Shown: positions 10,719 through 22,199 of the stretch, in pieces
Layout of the letters: each line of letters starts with the position of its first letter
How positions within the stretch are numbered: position 1 is the stretch's first letter
Assembly (NCBI GenBank): GCA_949752745.1
Contig: OX457026.1
Span: 73,906,742 to 73,970,741 of the forward strand
From: Protula sp. h YS-2021
Lineage: Eukaryota; Annelida; Polychaeta; Sabellida; Serpulidae
Direction of reading: 5' to 3'
DNA: 64,000 nt
The notes under the pieces: model-generated
Told to the model about the DNA's origin: nothing
The model's database searches: none
What the model saw: only the letters and a program-made list of their open reading frames with translations
Made by a program: the position numbers and the translations under genes

Positions 10719-13512
10719 CATTAATAAATAAACTGAGATCCATGGCTTAGAACTAAATTAACCAAACCATATGACATATATTTGTTAAAAAATATCAAAT
10801 CATTAGAAGACAAACATTAAATTTGTCAAATAGTTCTGTAGTTTCAGAGAATGTAAATATCGAAATACATATTTATCTTTAATTAAAGAAAGATATCACT
10901 CTCTATATGTGATCAGTAGTTATGTGAATTCTGATGTCTACTGAAAACCTAGCAAATAGATACCCTACTTAATGCAATAAACGGGCCTTTAAATTAAGAA
11001 AATACTAAAAAACAACAAAACGACCTCACATAGTACTAATTCAATAAATTCAATTGCTATTAAAGAATACAGCTATTTAGAGTAACATGCGCTAGTCAAA
11101 TTTAATATAAAATTGCCTCAACAAATCAAATCAGTTGCTATTTTACACTGTTCTTTAGTCATAAAAAGTTTCGAAAACCATATAAAGTGCCAGTATAGGA
11201 TACTTGAGATCCTCAGAGTATAAGAATTATAGGTCCATCAACTTACACATATATACCAGATTATTCTTAAAATAAAAAGTTTAAATTTATCTAGTTCAGC
11301 GAAGCAGTCACCTTAAAAACCCTTTTTTTCCTATACTCAAACCGCAGTTCTAAAGAATGTATTTTAAATCCTTTTTGTTAAATAGGCCAATGAAAATACT
11401 TAAATTATATTGATTCAAATGAACAAAAAAATCCAAATTACCACAGCTAGATAGGAATAATAGATTAGTGTTCGAGTAATGTTATTTTTTATTGTGTTTT
11501 TCAGGCAATTCTGTATTTTTTAGTAGTTAGTATTTGTATTATCTAAGAAAATCATTTGGAATCCCTATGGTTCTGATGAGTTTAGAAATGTGGAAATCCT
11601 AGATTTTTATTTGCAATTTGTTACAAAAAAGCAATTAACCTTTCTCAGTAGATTTTTTGTAATAACTATTGCTTACAAATGAAAGTTAACAATGCATCAG
11701 ATTCATATATTAACATAGCAAGGAAGAACTAGCAAAAATCGGTTTTATGTTCTACAACCCAATCATTGATGAACAACTAGATATATCACTACTAAACAGT
11801 CAGGCAAAATTCGTTCCTTTCTTGTCTTATTATAAAGGACAAATTGAAACCGACAAATCCATGTTCTGGCGTCACTTGTCGTTGACATACTGGGGTTACC
11901 ACCACAGACACAGTGTCATTAGCAGTCATATAGCCACTGTGGACCTTTACAAAAAGTTGCATAATTATTTTTAAGGAAAAAGAATGCCACAATTCATGCT
12001 GCATTCTTTCCGTCAACTGATCTCAATATTATGCAAAGATGCTGCTCTGCTGGTAAAACAAGTTCTCTTTCGGATCAACCAAAATGTAAAGCGATGAAAG
12101 TGTGAATAAAACAGACTAGATAACGTCATCAAATGGTTGTTAATCGTTGCAGCATAGAAGAACATATTACTTGTTGCTTTACCAAGATACTGTTGTTTGA
12201 TAGCACCTTATAAGTATAAATCTGTACTTACTGTTTTTACTAAGTTTTGGAAACTTAATGATCGGTGGCATATCGTATTTTTATATGGCTGTGGCGCCGT
12301 ATGTAATAATATCATAGTGACAAGAAAAGGACAGGCTGTTCAGGAATAAATTCTTTTCAGTGATTTGACTTCGCTCATGCCAGAGAAGTTACGACAACGT
12401 GTATATTGTTCAGAGTCAGCTTTTAGGCAAAAATATTAAACCTGTACAGTTTAGGGAAAAACTTTTCTATGAATTACATTTTTCTTTTGTTTCTGTTATT
12501 TTTTCTTCTTTATTTAGTTATTTATTTGTTTTTGTTTTTTCATTATACGATCGAAAGCAGAGTTAAGGTGTATAACAAATCCATTACTGTTAAGTTGAAA
12601 ATCTGATCATGCAAAATTTCCACCACCTATCCAGTTTTTCAGCGTATTCGAGAGAGAGACAAACAACATATGTATAATATTGATAATAATACATTGCTGA
12701 AGTGAAATAGTAGATTCTAGCGACAAATTATTTTTTTTAACTATCTTTATTATCAATATCACTACTTTAATGTTTCAGAACGGACCAAGCTTTAGTAAAT
12801 AAGGCTTGATTACTGCATTGAGGGTCATATTGGGACTGTATAGGGAATATGTAATCCAAATATATAATGACAAAAATGTCAACATAAAATTTTTCTAATT
12901 TGAATTGAATTTTAAGAAACAGTTACATTTTCATCCAACATTCCAGAATTCAATGTTGTGCACTCAATTCTTGATGCCAACACATGCTTAAGATAATGGT
13001 AAGAGTAATTGTAATCTTCTCTTTGTCTATTTTGTTTATTGATACATGGTCTAGCCTTGGTGTTGAAAGATGTTAGTATGGCTGCAATGATCAGTAATAC
13101 CTCTGTTCTCTAATAAGTAAACAATACGTTATAATTATTAAACCCTTTTAAAGCATTCAAAATATAATAATAAATATGGTGTGAAATGTAGTAATTATAA
13201 TTATTTATAATAAATTGTATGTATATAATTGAATAACGTCAATAACACTAATTTCATAAATGCAATAAATAGGTTTCTTCATGTAACAGATTCTGGTACG
13301 GTATCTCCTACTGCATTTTATCATTCAATAAACATTAACTATTTTAAATTAAACTTTGTTTTAATTGTTAATGAAATACCCCGTTGTGAGTCAGAACGGC
13401 TTACAGAGGAGAGTAATATTTTGATAGCACTAGTAATGTTGCACAAATTTAGTTTAAAGCTTTAGAAAGCTCTAAATTGCAAGCCTGCTAACGATTGGTG
13501 TATTATTTTTGT
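10719..13512. other. AT-rich intergenic DNA
   Basis: No gene is supported. Open frames are under 80 residues, AT-driven and without recognisable motifs. Simple A/T tracts are frequent. The right-hand part of the interrupted LINE may continue just after 10718, but no coding similarity is visible there. Confidence 0.5.
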
Positions 13513-13518
13513 ATTGAG

Positions 13519-13860
13519 AGTAGTATAGTGTACTTATGTACTCTATATTTGACCTATGTTCTCGGTTAATGAGGCGTGAGACATCTCCTGTGACGTCATA
13601 TGTGACGTCATAGTCGAGGTCATTTCCTCCTATTGTTCTAGGTCCTGAATAGGTCAACAATCAGAATCGATGCTTCTAATTTGACTCCTCTTTTATGCAA
13701 ACAGAATGAACCAGAGAAGAGATGGCGTCATAACAGTTCTCCGGTTCAAACATCTGTTGTTCTTCGTCTAATGTGACGTCATAGTCAAGGCCATTCTAGT
13801 GCGACTCATCCTTTATGGAAACACTTGATGTTATTGGTAAAAATTTCCCCACAAATCTAG
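13519..13860 (+). repeat. Left terminal inverted repeat of Polinton
   Basis: Pairs with 18070-18462. Shared landmarks include AATGAGGCGTGAGACAT, TGTGACGTCAT, CCTCCTATTGTTCTA, GAATGAACCAGAGA, GTCTAATGTGACGTCATAG and TAGTGCGACTC. Indels make the two arms unequal (342 against 393 bp). Confidence 0.9.
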
Positions 13861-13924
13861 TTTTAGACCATTATGTATATTTTGGCATGTCACTTCAATA
13901 GATCAAGGTTTCTATACATTAAAA

Positions 13925-14410
13925 GGAAATGATTGTTTATAAACCAACATAATATGCATAAATTAAAATACTTATATACTTAAAGTTTTCTTTTGAGGAG
14001 TAAATAAATGTTTATATAACAAAAGAAGTCTGTTTATAAAATAGCAAAGTGCGTTTATATACTTAAAATTTCTTTGAAGAGTAGAAATTAAGGTTGATAC
14101 AAAAACAAGGTATATTTAGATAAAACTATTTTATTAGTGAAAGTTTTTCTTTGAAGTGAAGAATTTACTATTTAGATAATAACAAAGTATGCTTTCCTCA
14201 AAATATTTAATAACTTCAAGTTTTCTTTTGAAGACAGGAAATTAGTGACACAAAAACAAAGTATATTTACATTAAAATAATTACATAAAACTTTCTTTTG
14301 AAGGCAGGAAATAACTATTTGCGTAATAATAAAGATTCTTTAAATTAAAGTAACTTAAAATATTTTCACTTAACGTTTTCCTTTCAAATCTGGAAATTGA
14401 AGTTTGCATA
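13925..14410. repeat. Degenerate tandem repeat inside Polinton
   Basis: Five or six copies of a unit of about 60-80 bp centred on AGTTTTCTTTTGAAGGCAGG followed by AT-rich sequence with ATAACAAAGTATG-like ends. Confidence 0.65.
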
Positions 14411-14524
14411 AAACGTTAAGCAACATGGGCGAGAACAATAACAGTTTGAGCCCTTAAACGTGTGCTAGACATAAAATTAAGTTAAAATGTGTAAAATACT
14501 ACTGCCATCTATGATTTATTTATA

Positions 14525-14835
14525 AGATCCAGATTGATCCAGATTGCTTAACTTTCATTAAAATATAGCTTTGTGACCATTCTTTCAATTTCTTTTAACG
14601 AGCAGATCTCAAAAATGTAATTTTCTGCAAAATTCAGATTGATCCAGACTGCTAAATTTTATTAAAACATAGTCGTGTGACCACTTGTTGAACTTGTCTC
14701 AAAGACTAGAGCTTAAAAATATAACATTAGCAAGGTCCGGATTGATCCAGACTGATACAGACTGCTCAAATCACATTAAACATAGTCACGTAACCACTCG
14801 TCTTGTTCAGTCATGTTTAAATATATCATTTTCTG
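14525..14835. repeat. About 110-bp tandem repeat inside Polinton
   Basis: Three units start at CAGATTGATCCAGACTGCT-like motifs near 14530, 14635 and 14738. Each is followed by ATTAAAACATAGTCGTGTGACCA-like sequence and a TTTTCTGC-containing end. Confidence 0.7.
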
Positions 14836-15289
14836 CGAAACACAGAAAAAGCAAGACATATATTGAACAATTTTATTGATACGCTTCATAGACAGCGCTT
14901 ACATCAATAATAATATTACATTTGTCCACAAACTGCGCGATGATATTGAAACCGATAAAAATATTTATATTTATTAGCATAATGGACTCGTGTGTGTCAT
15001 TGGAAGACTCTCAAACAGTTTAATATTTCCATTTTTGGATATTTACTCAAACAGCAACAGTACGAGCAAGGGCAGTAAGAGTAGGGGAGACAGTATTATG
15101 CCGGCTTCACATCGTCGTCGTCATCGTCATCATCGTCGCCGTATATATATGTAGCTTCAAGGACTTTTTTATCACTTGAAAAGTGGCCGTGGAACCGAAA
15201 GGATGCACCAATGCGAAATTTGTTCAAAATCTTAAAATTGACCAGAAGGTCTTAAAATATACTTAAAGTATACACACACTTCATGAGGC

Positions 15290-15930
15290 AAACGTGTAGG
15301 AGAATCGGCGGTAAAGAGAAAAAGCAAATATCAACGAATCCCATTGTTTTTCAAAATCCACTTACTATGAGTTTATCTGGACCTACAGGGAGCGGAAAAA
15401 CATGGTTGGTGAAGATATTCTAGAACACAATATGATACAGCCAAAACCAGATGGTGTTTTATATTTGTATAAACACTAGCAACTGCTCTGTGAGAAAATG
15501 AAAGACACAATTCCAAACATAGAATTTATTTAGGGGATTCCTTCAGATTTAGACACAGATGCGTTTTTGATGTCAAAAAATTCTAGATGATATGATGTTT
15601 CCCATTGCTGTTGACCCTAAAATTGTCGATTTGTTTACAGAAAGCAGCCTCCATAAGTCTTTGAGGGATGATCAACCTCACACAACGCTTATTTCTTCTT
15701 GACAAGAATCCAGTGACTCAGAGACGTAATACCCAACACATGATCATTTTCAAGTCACCATTGAGTTAGGATCAAGTATGAACACTTGGTATGTTTATGT
15801 TTCTCGGACGCCTAGATCAATTTTTGTGAGATTATAATAAAGCGACAGGATATCTTGTGATAGACGCCAAACGAAATACAGCAGAAAAAGAACAGTTTAA
15901 GACTGACATTTTAAAAAATTTAATATTAGT
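15290..15930 (+). pseudogene. Polinton packaging ATPase (A32/FtsK-like) pseudogene
   Basis: A Walker A motif, GPTGSGKT, is encoded at 15379-15402. A Walker B-like block, ILDDMM, follows near 15585. Next come LFTESS, typical of the segment after Walker B in Maverick/adintovirus ATPases, and a C-terminal GYLVIDAKRNTAEKEQF block (about 15849-15900). Stops and frameshifts (for example just after the Walker A segment and near 15700) break it. The intact family pumps viral or transposon DNA into capsids. Assignment rests on motif order. Confidence 0.8.
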
Positions 15931-16138
15931 CCCCCATCGTCTTGCCCACAAGAAGATCTTTTTTACTGCATCAACTGTAAATTCAGCAACAATGATGAGA
16001 TCATGTTCGACAATCATATCTGTGATGAAACAAGCGATAAATGCGATTCAAATGCGCATGGGTGTCAGATAGAAAACGCTATAAAAACACCTATCACAGA
16101 AACTTTAGACCAGTCTTCTATTGAACGTCGGAGTCAAC

Positions 16139-16672
16139 ATGGCGGAAAATAAGACACATGCTTGTATAGAATGTGGCTCGTTATACACCAACCAAGCAGC
16201 TTTGTGTAAATATATTAAGCATTGTGGAGAGGGTGACGATGACAGCAGTTCTGAGAGTGAGTCAGAAACAGACTCTGTTTGGCATGATATGGTCCAAAAC
16301 GTATATGATGACCAAGACGGCAAATTTCAACAACAGATTTTAGAATACGAAGAACAAGGTCTTAAAGATGAAAGAGCAAGTAATGTCCTTCGACCACCTG
16401 ACAAGCGTCGACTACAACAACTGTTTATGGGGCTATTTAAATATACCAACGTCTAGAACAAAGTGAACATTATTAAGACATTTTAGAACACTTATAGTAA
16501 TTTTTGATGAAAAACATTACGATTATTCAAAGACACTAAAGGCCCCTATAAGAAAAAAAAACAATGCATTCTTTGAAGAGATGAGGAGGCGGGTGATGAT
16601 AGCAGTGACGAAGAAAGTGACGTGGATGAGGATAGTGAGGCGGAACAGAGTGAAAGAGATGAAGAACAATAG
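16139..16672 (+). pseudogene. Polinton zinc-finger/acidic protein, frameshifted
   Basis: The ATG at 16139 follows TCAAC. The N-terminus has a C2H2-like motif CIECGSLYTNQAALC...KHC in which the first zinc-binding His appears replaced by Tyr. A Ser/Glu/Asp-rich stretch and a helical segment follow, and the first frame stops at 16454. The family sequence seems to continue through frameshifts to an acidic tail (DDSSDEESDVDEDSEAEQ) ending in TAG at 16670-16672. Position after the ATPase and composition match proteins common in molluscan Polintons. The function is unknown to me, possibly DNA binding. Confidence 0.6.
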
Positions 16673-16860
16673 ACTTATCCCCGTAAACCCACAATGGTCA
16701 TTGGCGTGGTGTTAACTCACCCCTAAACCTACAATGGTCACTGGCGTGGTGTTAATTCACACATAAAAAACATATCACGAACTCACCCGTACACATACAA
16801 TGGTCACTGGCGTGTTGTTAACTCACCCGTAAACCACATGTTAGGGAAAACCACATGTTA
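16673..16860. repeat. About 55-65 bp tandem repeat after the zinc-finger gene
   Basis: Three to four copies of ACAATGGTCACTGGCGTG followed by GTGTTAACTCACCCGTAAAC, then a duplicated CCACATGTTAGGGAAAA. Confidence 0.8.
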
Positions 16861-16968
16861 GGGAAAAAAATGTCGCAATTCATTCTATCTTTGTAATCAT
16901 ATACATTTGTATGATTTTGTAAATAATAAAAATAAAAAACGTTACATTTTATGTTTTACTCCTTTATT

Positions 16969-17280
16969 CTACATAGCAGTTACAATTTTCATAAATGTCA
17001 ACACACAGCCGATACTTTCACTCTTAAAACAAGACTTAAGTTCCAAATATTGAAACAGTCTGTAGTAGGACTCCACCAGTTTAAACACCTTCATATTTTC
17101 ACATTCCTTTAAGCTACTCATAGTTTTGGTGACATCTTTCTCGTTGATAACATAGCACAGCGACATGGTATTGGTATCCACCACAGCCTTCCATAGCTCC
17201 GTTTGTTTAATTTCTGCAGCAGTATGGATGAACCAGTTCATTGACTTATTCAGTTCGTCAAGTACTTCGCACAAGCACAT
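16969..17280 (-). pseudogene. Polinton minus-strand protein, C-terminal piece
   Basis: A 103-residue open frame lies directly downstream of the PC4-like frame, in another phase. It is probably the frameshifted C-terminal continuation of that protein. It contains ELNKSMNWFIHTAAEI and ends at 16969. No domain recognised. An A/T-rich region with TTTATT signals (minus-strand AATAAA) follows at 16915-16945. Confidence 0.45.
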
Positions 17281-17719
17281 GCATTTTTAGCTGTGTCAAA
17301 ATTCGCCATGACCTCATCTTCCCAGTCCTGCATGTATTCATGGCCATAAGCGCTAGTTGACCAGGTGCATCTTCAAAACAGTCAAAACAGTTCTTGTTTA
17401 AGTATTCCTTTATTTCGTTGGTTATCAGATATGTGTGAAGTAGCAGGGCTACATTTTGTCCGCTCATCATAGTGGCGATTCTTTTGTTGACGATTTGTCC
17501 GTCCTTTCGAGCAGCCTCTTCCAAGTAATACCACTCACGTTCACCGCATGTGCATTGAATTTGCTGATTAAGCACTTCATCGATTAGTGGCAACAGAAAC
17601 ACCAAAGTTTTCCATTCAGCTTCGTTGAAGTTGATGTGCCATGTCTTGCCATTTTGTTGTGTTTCCTGTTGTAGCGAAACATAAGTTTGACCTTTAAACT
17701 CGCTCACTTTTACCGACAT
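17258..17719 (-). CDS. PC4-like single-strand DNA-binding protein of Polinton, frame-truncated
   Basis: The ATG at 17719 opens SVKVSEFKGQTYVSLQQ ... GKTWHINFNEAEWKTLV. This matches the PC4/p15 coactivator core: a lysine-rich strand, FKG-x-YV, then a long helix beginning EAEW. The second half has a CXXC pair (NCFDC) and a PGQ motif, seen in PC4-containing proteins of Polintons in my recollection. The frame runs out near 17280, where another frame reads better, so a frameshift is likely. Host PC4 binds single-stranded DNA and modulates transcription; the role here is inferred only. Confidence 0.6.
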   Translation of the reverse strand: MSVKVSEFKGQTYVSLQQETQQNGKTWHINFNEAEWKTLVFLLPLIDEVLNQQIQCTCGEREWYYLEEAARKDGQIVNKRIATMMSGQNVALLLHTYLITNEIKEYLNKNCFDCFEDAPGQLALMAMNTCRTGKMRSWRILTQLKMHVLVRST

Positions 17720-17824
17720 GGCGCTGGTAAGTGTAACACCCCATTCACTACCATCTTGGAAAGTTGGTAACAGCCCTGGTAGGTTATTTTTAAAACATGT
17801 TCACGTCTTTTCACCAAACACTAT

Positions 17825-17941
17825 CTACTTGTCCTTTCGAGAAATACTAATTGACGATCCATAATCTCCTACTTTGACTTTTACCGACAGGTTTTCACCA
17901 AGTGAAACTGAGTCTTTGCTTTCCACTTCTGCTCTTTTCAT
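17825..17941 (-). pseudogene. Truncated upstream PC4-like copy
   Basis: The ATG at 17941 starts KRAEVESKDS then VSLGENLSVKVKVGDYGSSI, the same strand pattern as the N-terminal PC4 core at 17719. The frame stops at 17825. It may be the true N-terminus separated by a frameshift, or a partial duplication. Confidence 0.5.
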
Positions 17942-17973
17942 CTGTAATGAACATTGATACCCCAAAAAGTGGG

Positions 17974-17983
17974 AATTTATATA
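17974..17983 (-). promoter_or_regulatory. TATA box for the PC4-like gene
   Basis: TATATAAATT on the minus strand, 33 nt upstream of the ATG at 17941 and inside the Polinton. The spacing leaves almost no 5' UTR. Confidence 0.5.
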
Positions 17984-18069
17984 CACATCGTAGCACTGAC
18001 TCAGGATATATCTCATCCAATCAGAGTTGGGCATTTCTGACATGGAAAAAATACATAACACTCTAAAAT

Positions 18070-18462
18070 AGATTTGGGGGGAAATTCCTATTTATAACAA
18101 AGCAGGAGTCGCACTAGGAATGATCTTGACTATGACGTCACATTAGACTGAGAATAGATTCGGTACCGGAGCATTGTCTTTCATTGTAAGCCAAGTTTTT
18201 ACGCCATCTCCTCTCTGGTTCATTCAGTTGGCATAAAAGATGCATCAAAGCAATAATCTCGTTTCTGATTGGCTCGCTTTGTTTACAAAAAGAATGGGTT
18301 AAAGTAGGAGCCTCTTCTCTCTCTGGCTGACCTATTTATGACGTAGAACAATAGGAGGAATGAGCTATGACGTCACATGTGACGTCACAATATATGTCTC
18401 ACGCCTCATTTACCGGGAACGATAGGGGTCGAATATTTACCACGCAAGTACACTCTACTACT
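18070..18462 (-). repeat. Right terminal inverted repeat of Polinton
   Basis: Reverse-complement partner of 13519-13860, with the same TGACGTCA pairs and GAGGCGTGAGACAT block. It ends at 18462 before the TSD-like ATCGAG. Confidence 0.9.
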
Positions 18463-18468
18463 ATCGAG

Positions 18469-19569
18469 GGTATACAAACAGACATGTTACAGCCAGGTTA
18501 AGATGTATTTATCAAGTTTATAACCAAAGTATTTTTCCTTTTTGTTAACCTCTGTTTTCTTGGCGCGTCCCATGCATTTTATACTTACAAATCACTGTAA
18601 ATAGAAGAAATTCTTTTCATGACCATTAAATCACTCTGGGTACTATGTGGAAAAGTAGAGTTAATGGGTTAAAAAACTTAAACATGATAAACCTGGCTTG
18701 GTGTTTAATAAAAAATGGTGTTTAAAGTAAGTCTAACCGGTACAATTAAAATTAAAACCTCACAATAAAAGGCATGTAGGACTTCGGTTATATTCCTTAT
18801 TCCAATATTGGGAACCGATGATCTCTAGGTGGTCAGCTATGAAGTTATTCTTTGCAGACCACCAAATTGGGAGGGCACGCCAAGATCAATCTCTTGATTA
18901 AATTATATAAACACAATAATAATTATTGAAACTGCACTTGTCGATTAATCTTTTTTTTTTTTTGCCTGGGTGCCCCTCTTGTAGTAAAGCTTGTTATTAA
19001 TCACTGTAATGCCGAGTAAAATTTACTGTTTATTGCAAATGGTAAGTTTACCCATTACCTGTTTAGTTATATGTGTTAAACAAAAAATGTTTAGGGATAT
19101 GGGTACGAGCTGAAACAAGGAAATTGATTCTGAAAAAATACAAGTCACTTCGGGACCGCCTGTGCAAACTTTCTAACAAATTATAACCGGATCACAACAA
19201 ACTGAATAGAGATTCAGCTTTGAAATGATGGGAATATTTTTCACGACGAAAATTTCAGTATCAGTGAATCTCAATATAAACAATAACTTATCCTTTTTAT
19301 ATACCAAACGTGTCTTTGAAGTTATGAAATGATTGAATTTTAGCTGTAGGAGTTAAAACGGTCAAATTTGCTTATATGTTCTACCGTTTACAAAAAGACA
19401 ACAATTCACAAACAAGAATATATAGGAAAATTGTGACCAGTGAAGATCTAGTGGATCAAGTATCGAAAGGATTGCAGGGTCGACAAAAAGTGGGGGCAGC
19501 ATTTTAAAAACTTGTTGCTGAAAATATTTCATTTGCCTAATCTCTGCCGGATCCCCCCACCCCCCCCCC

Positions 19570-19605
<36 letters not shown>

Positions 19606-19915
19606 CGGAAGTTCTAACCTTGGACTACACCTAAAAATTGAAAGTAATCTCATACATTTTTGCAAAAGAACTATTTAAAAAAAAGATCCCTAAGACTTTC
19701 TATTGGAATGAGGCCAATTTATGGAGGTGCGACAAAAAGGCAATTTTCAAAGAAAAGTCACATGAAAGACGTTATTCTAAAATTTAGAATTAGACTGGCC
19801 AGTGTTTTTGTTAAAACAAAAACGGATATGTCTGCCACCCCCCCCCCCCCCCCAATCAGTCACGTGGAGAAAATTCCTTGCTTAAAAGTACAACATTGGC
19901 GAGCCTAAAAAATTT
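18469..19915. other. Intergenic DNA with A- and C-tracts
   Basis: No gene is supported. A poly-C/poly-A junction lies at about 19555-19601 and a C-tract at about 19839-19853. Short A-rich frames here are low-complexity. Confidence 0.5.
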
Positions 19916-20390
19916 TAAAAATCGCCAAAAATACATTCTTACAGAATATAAAGAAAAACTTCGCAGTAAGCATTTGCACTATATGTGCGTTCTTTTTGAT
20001 ACGTTTCAGCCTAATCCAACAAACTGTTTCGGAGATATCGCAACAATATGGCCAAAAAAAAAAAAGAAAAATCAAAAATTAAAAAAAAATCGGCAAAAAT
20101 ACATTTTTTACAGAAAATAAAGAAAAACTTCGCAGTAAATATTTGCACTATATGCGGGTTCTTCTTGCCACGTTTCAGCCTAATCAAACTAACCTTTTCG
20201 GAGATCGCAACAATATGGCCAAAAAAAAAACCAGAAAAATAAAAAATATCGCCAAAAATACATTTTCAAAGGAAATTAAGAAAAACTTTGCAGTATACAT
20301 TTGCGCTATATGTGTGTTATTCTTGCGACGTCTGAGCCTTATCCAACGAACTGTTTTGGAGATATAGCCTGCCAAAGTGAAAAAAAATGC
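19916..20390. repeat. About 160-bp tandem repeat, three copies
   Basis: Copies start near 19918, 20088 and 20247 with ATCGCCAAAAATACATT. They continue through AAGAAAAACTTCGCAGTA, TTTGCACTATATG and GTTTCAGCCTAATCC, and end GCAACAATATGGCC plus an A-tract. Confidence 0.85.
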
Positions 20391-21399
20391 ATGACCCCCC
20401 CCCCCCCATGTTAAAAAATTTGCCTAAAATAGGATTTTGGAAGGAACGAAAAAAAAAATAACACGGGCATCATCTAGACATATACCCCAATACGTATGTA
20501 TGTTTTGAGAAAAATCGACTCATTAATTGCATAAGAACTCACTGCGGACAGCCGGACAGACACACCAAATGCTATATATGCCTCCCTAAGGGGAAAACAT
20601 ATAATAAATCCAAACTGAAGCGGGCAAACGCTTTTAGGAAAACGCCTCATGAACAAACTTAAAATACCGCCCATTGGCCATTTGTTTTTTGAGTCGCCAT
20701 AAAAGCGTTATCTCAACAGATGACCAAATAGGGAACATTCATACAAGATTTGAAAGGAATCCCGTCAAAATTCTTGGAGAAGACGCATTTTGAAAATCGG
20801 TTAATAAAAAAATTTTAAATGGTGCCATTTAGCCAATTTTAGGTGACGCACCTTAAAGGCAACTTTTGAAGACGGAAGAATCTAGGGAATATTGACACAA
20901 AATTTGAAAGGAATCTGATCAATATTGACGCAAAAGAAGAATTTTTGGAAAGTTTAGACAGGCGACAGATCCCCCCGCTTCCCGACACTGATGTTGCAAG
21001 ACCAGCCCAACGAAGGGGTCTAAACTTCAGCACCGCTGGAGTAGCTTTGTACAAAGTTTTGAGATGTAAGGTAACAAGTATGTCAGTGAAACTGACTAAG
21101 TTCCCCGCAGGCGTACAACTCCATGATTTCATTTTTCGGCGGCCGACAAAACCTATAGCCAGGTGCACAAATACAACATATATTCTTTCCTTATGCATGA
21201 TTTAAATGGAATCCCTCGAGCAGTTTCTGAGATGTATCGCACAACAGACATGATATCCGAAATGTTGACAGACGGATCAACACATGGACGGACTCGGAAT
21301 TCAAGTCCCACGCTTCGCGGCGGCGGGGGACTAAAAAACTGAATGAAGTCTTGCACTTACTAAGGATATTTTCTAGTGTTTACGATGTGATTTTTAAAA
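20391..21399. other. Repeat-derived intergenic DNA
   Basis: Fragments of ATTTGAAAGGAATCC-type sequence occur near 20750 and 20905. A GACAGACGGATC/GGACGGACTC tail lies at about 21266-21297. This looks like diverged copies of dispersed repeats that end in GACGG-like tandems. No gene. Confidence 0.45.
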
Positions 21400-22110
21400 C
21401 TCCAATATCGATTTAAATTTAAAACACAATGATCTTCTGTCCAGTTGGTGCATTTTCCTTGGACGAACCTGGCCCATTTACAATGCCGATCTGTGTTTGT
21501 TCCCATAGAAGCTACATACCAAGTTTCACTAAAATCCCTGCAGTTGTTCTTGAGATATCGTGTTAACAATAGTCAATCAAGAGCTGAAATTTTCTAAGTC
21601 CAGCTGGTCTATTTTCCTTTGATGAACCTGGCCCATTTACAATACCGATCTGTGTTTGTTCCCATAGAAGCTACATGCCAAGTTTCATGAAAATGGCTGC
21701 AGGAGTTTTTAAGTTATCGTGTTAACAAGGTCACACAATAGTCAATCAAGAGCTGATATTTTCTAAGTCCAGCTGGTCCATTTTCCTTGGACGACCCTTG
21801 CCCATTTACAATACCGATCTGTGTTTGTTCCCATAGAAGCTACAAACCAAGTTTCATGAAAATCCTTGCTGGAGTTTTTAAGTTATCGTGTTAACAAGGT
21901 CACACAATAGTCAATCAAGAGCTGAAATTTTCTAAGTCCAGCTGGTCCATTTTCCTTGGACGAACCTGGCCCATCTGTGTTTGTTCCCATGGAAGCTACA
22001 TGCCAAGTTTCATGAAAATCCTTGCAGGAGTTTTCAAGTTTTCGTGTTAACAAGCTCTTGATGACAGACCGACAGACCGACCGACCGACCGACCGACACG
22101 CGGCCGATCG
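21400..22110. repeat. About 165-bp tandem repeat ending in a GACC microsatellite
   Basis: Units begin GTCCAGCTGGTCCATTTTCC at about 21439, 21599, 21767 and 21936 (spacings 160, 168, 169). Each contains ACCGATCTGTGTTTGTTCCC, GAAGCTACAT and AAGTTTCATGAAAATCC. The array ends in (GACC)n at about 22066-22098. This structure is familiar from dispersed repeats of lophotrochozoan genomes. Confidence 0.85.
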
Positions 22111-22199
22111 CATATATTCCATACGCATAAAAAATGCATCAAGTGCTTAGAGCACCTGAAATAGGATGACAGTGCTTTAAGATGAAATAAAAACAACAA

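Larger units (their letters stand above)
13519..18462. mobile_element. Internally deleted Polinton/Maverick element
   Basis: Long inverted repeats begin AGTAGTATAGTGTACTT (left) and AGTAGTAGAGTGTACTT (right, reverse complement). The flanks are a near-perfect 6-bp target duplication: ATTGAG at 13513-13518 and ATCGAG at 18463-18468. AG termini and 6-bp duplications are Polinton hallmarks. Inside are a packaging-ATPase pseudogene, a zinc-finger/acidic protein and minus-strand PC4-like proteins. At 4.9 kb it is far below the usual 15-20 kb or more. No polymerase B, retroviral-type integrase, protease or capsid gene is seen, so it is non-autonomous. Confidence 0.88.

Noticed and set aside
11747..11974. 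75-residue plus-strand frame in intergenic DNA
   Set aside because: Isolated, AT-rich, no similarity recognised.
22066..22098. GACC tandem as a possible CRISPR-like or regulatory array
   Set aside because: Simple 4-bp microsatellite at the end of a dispersed repeat; eukaryotic context.
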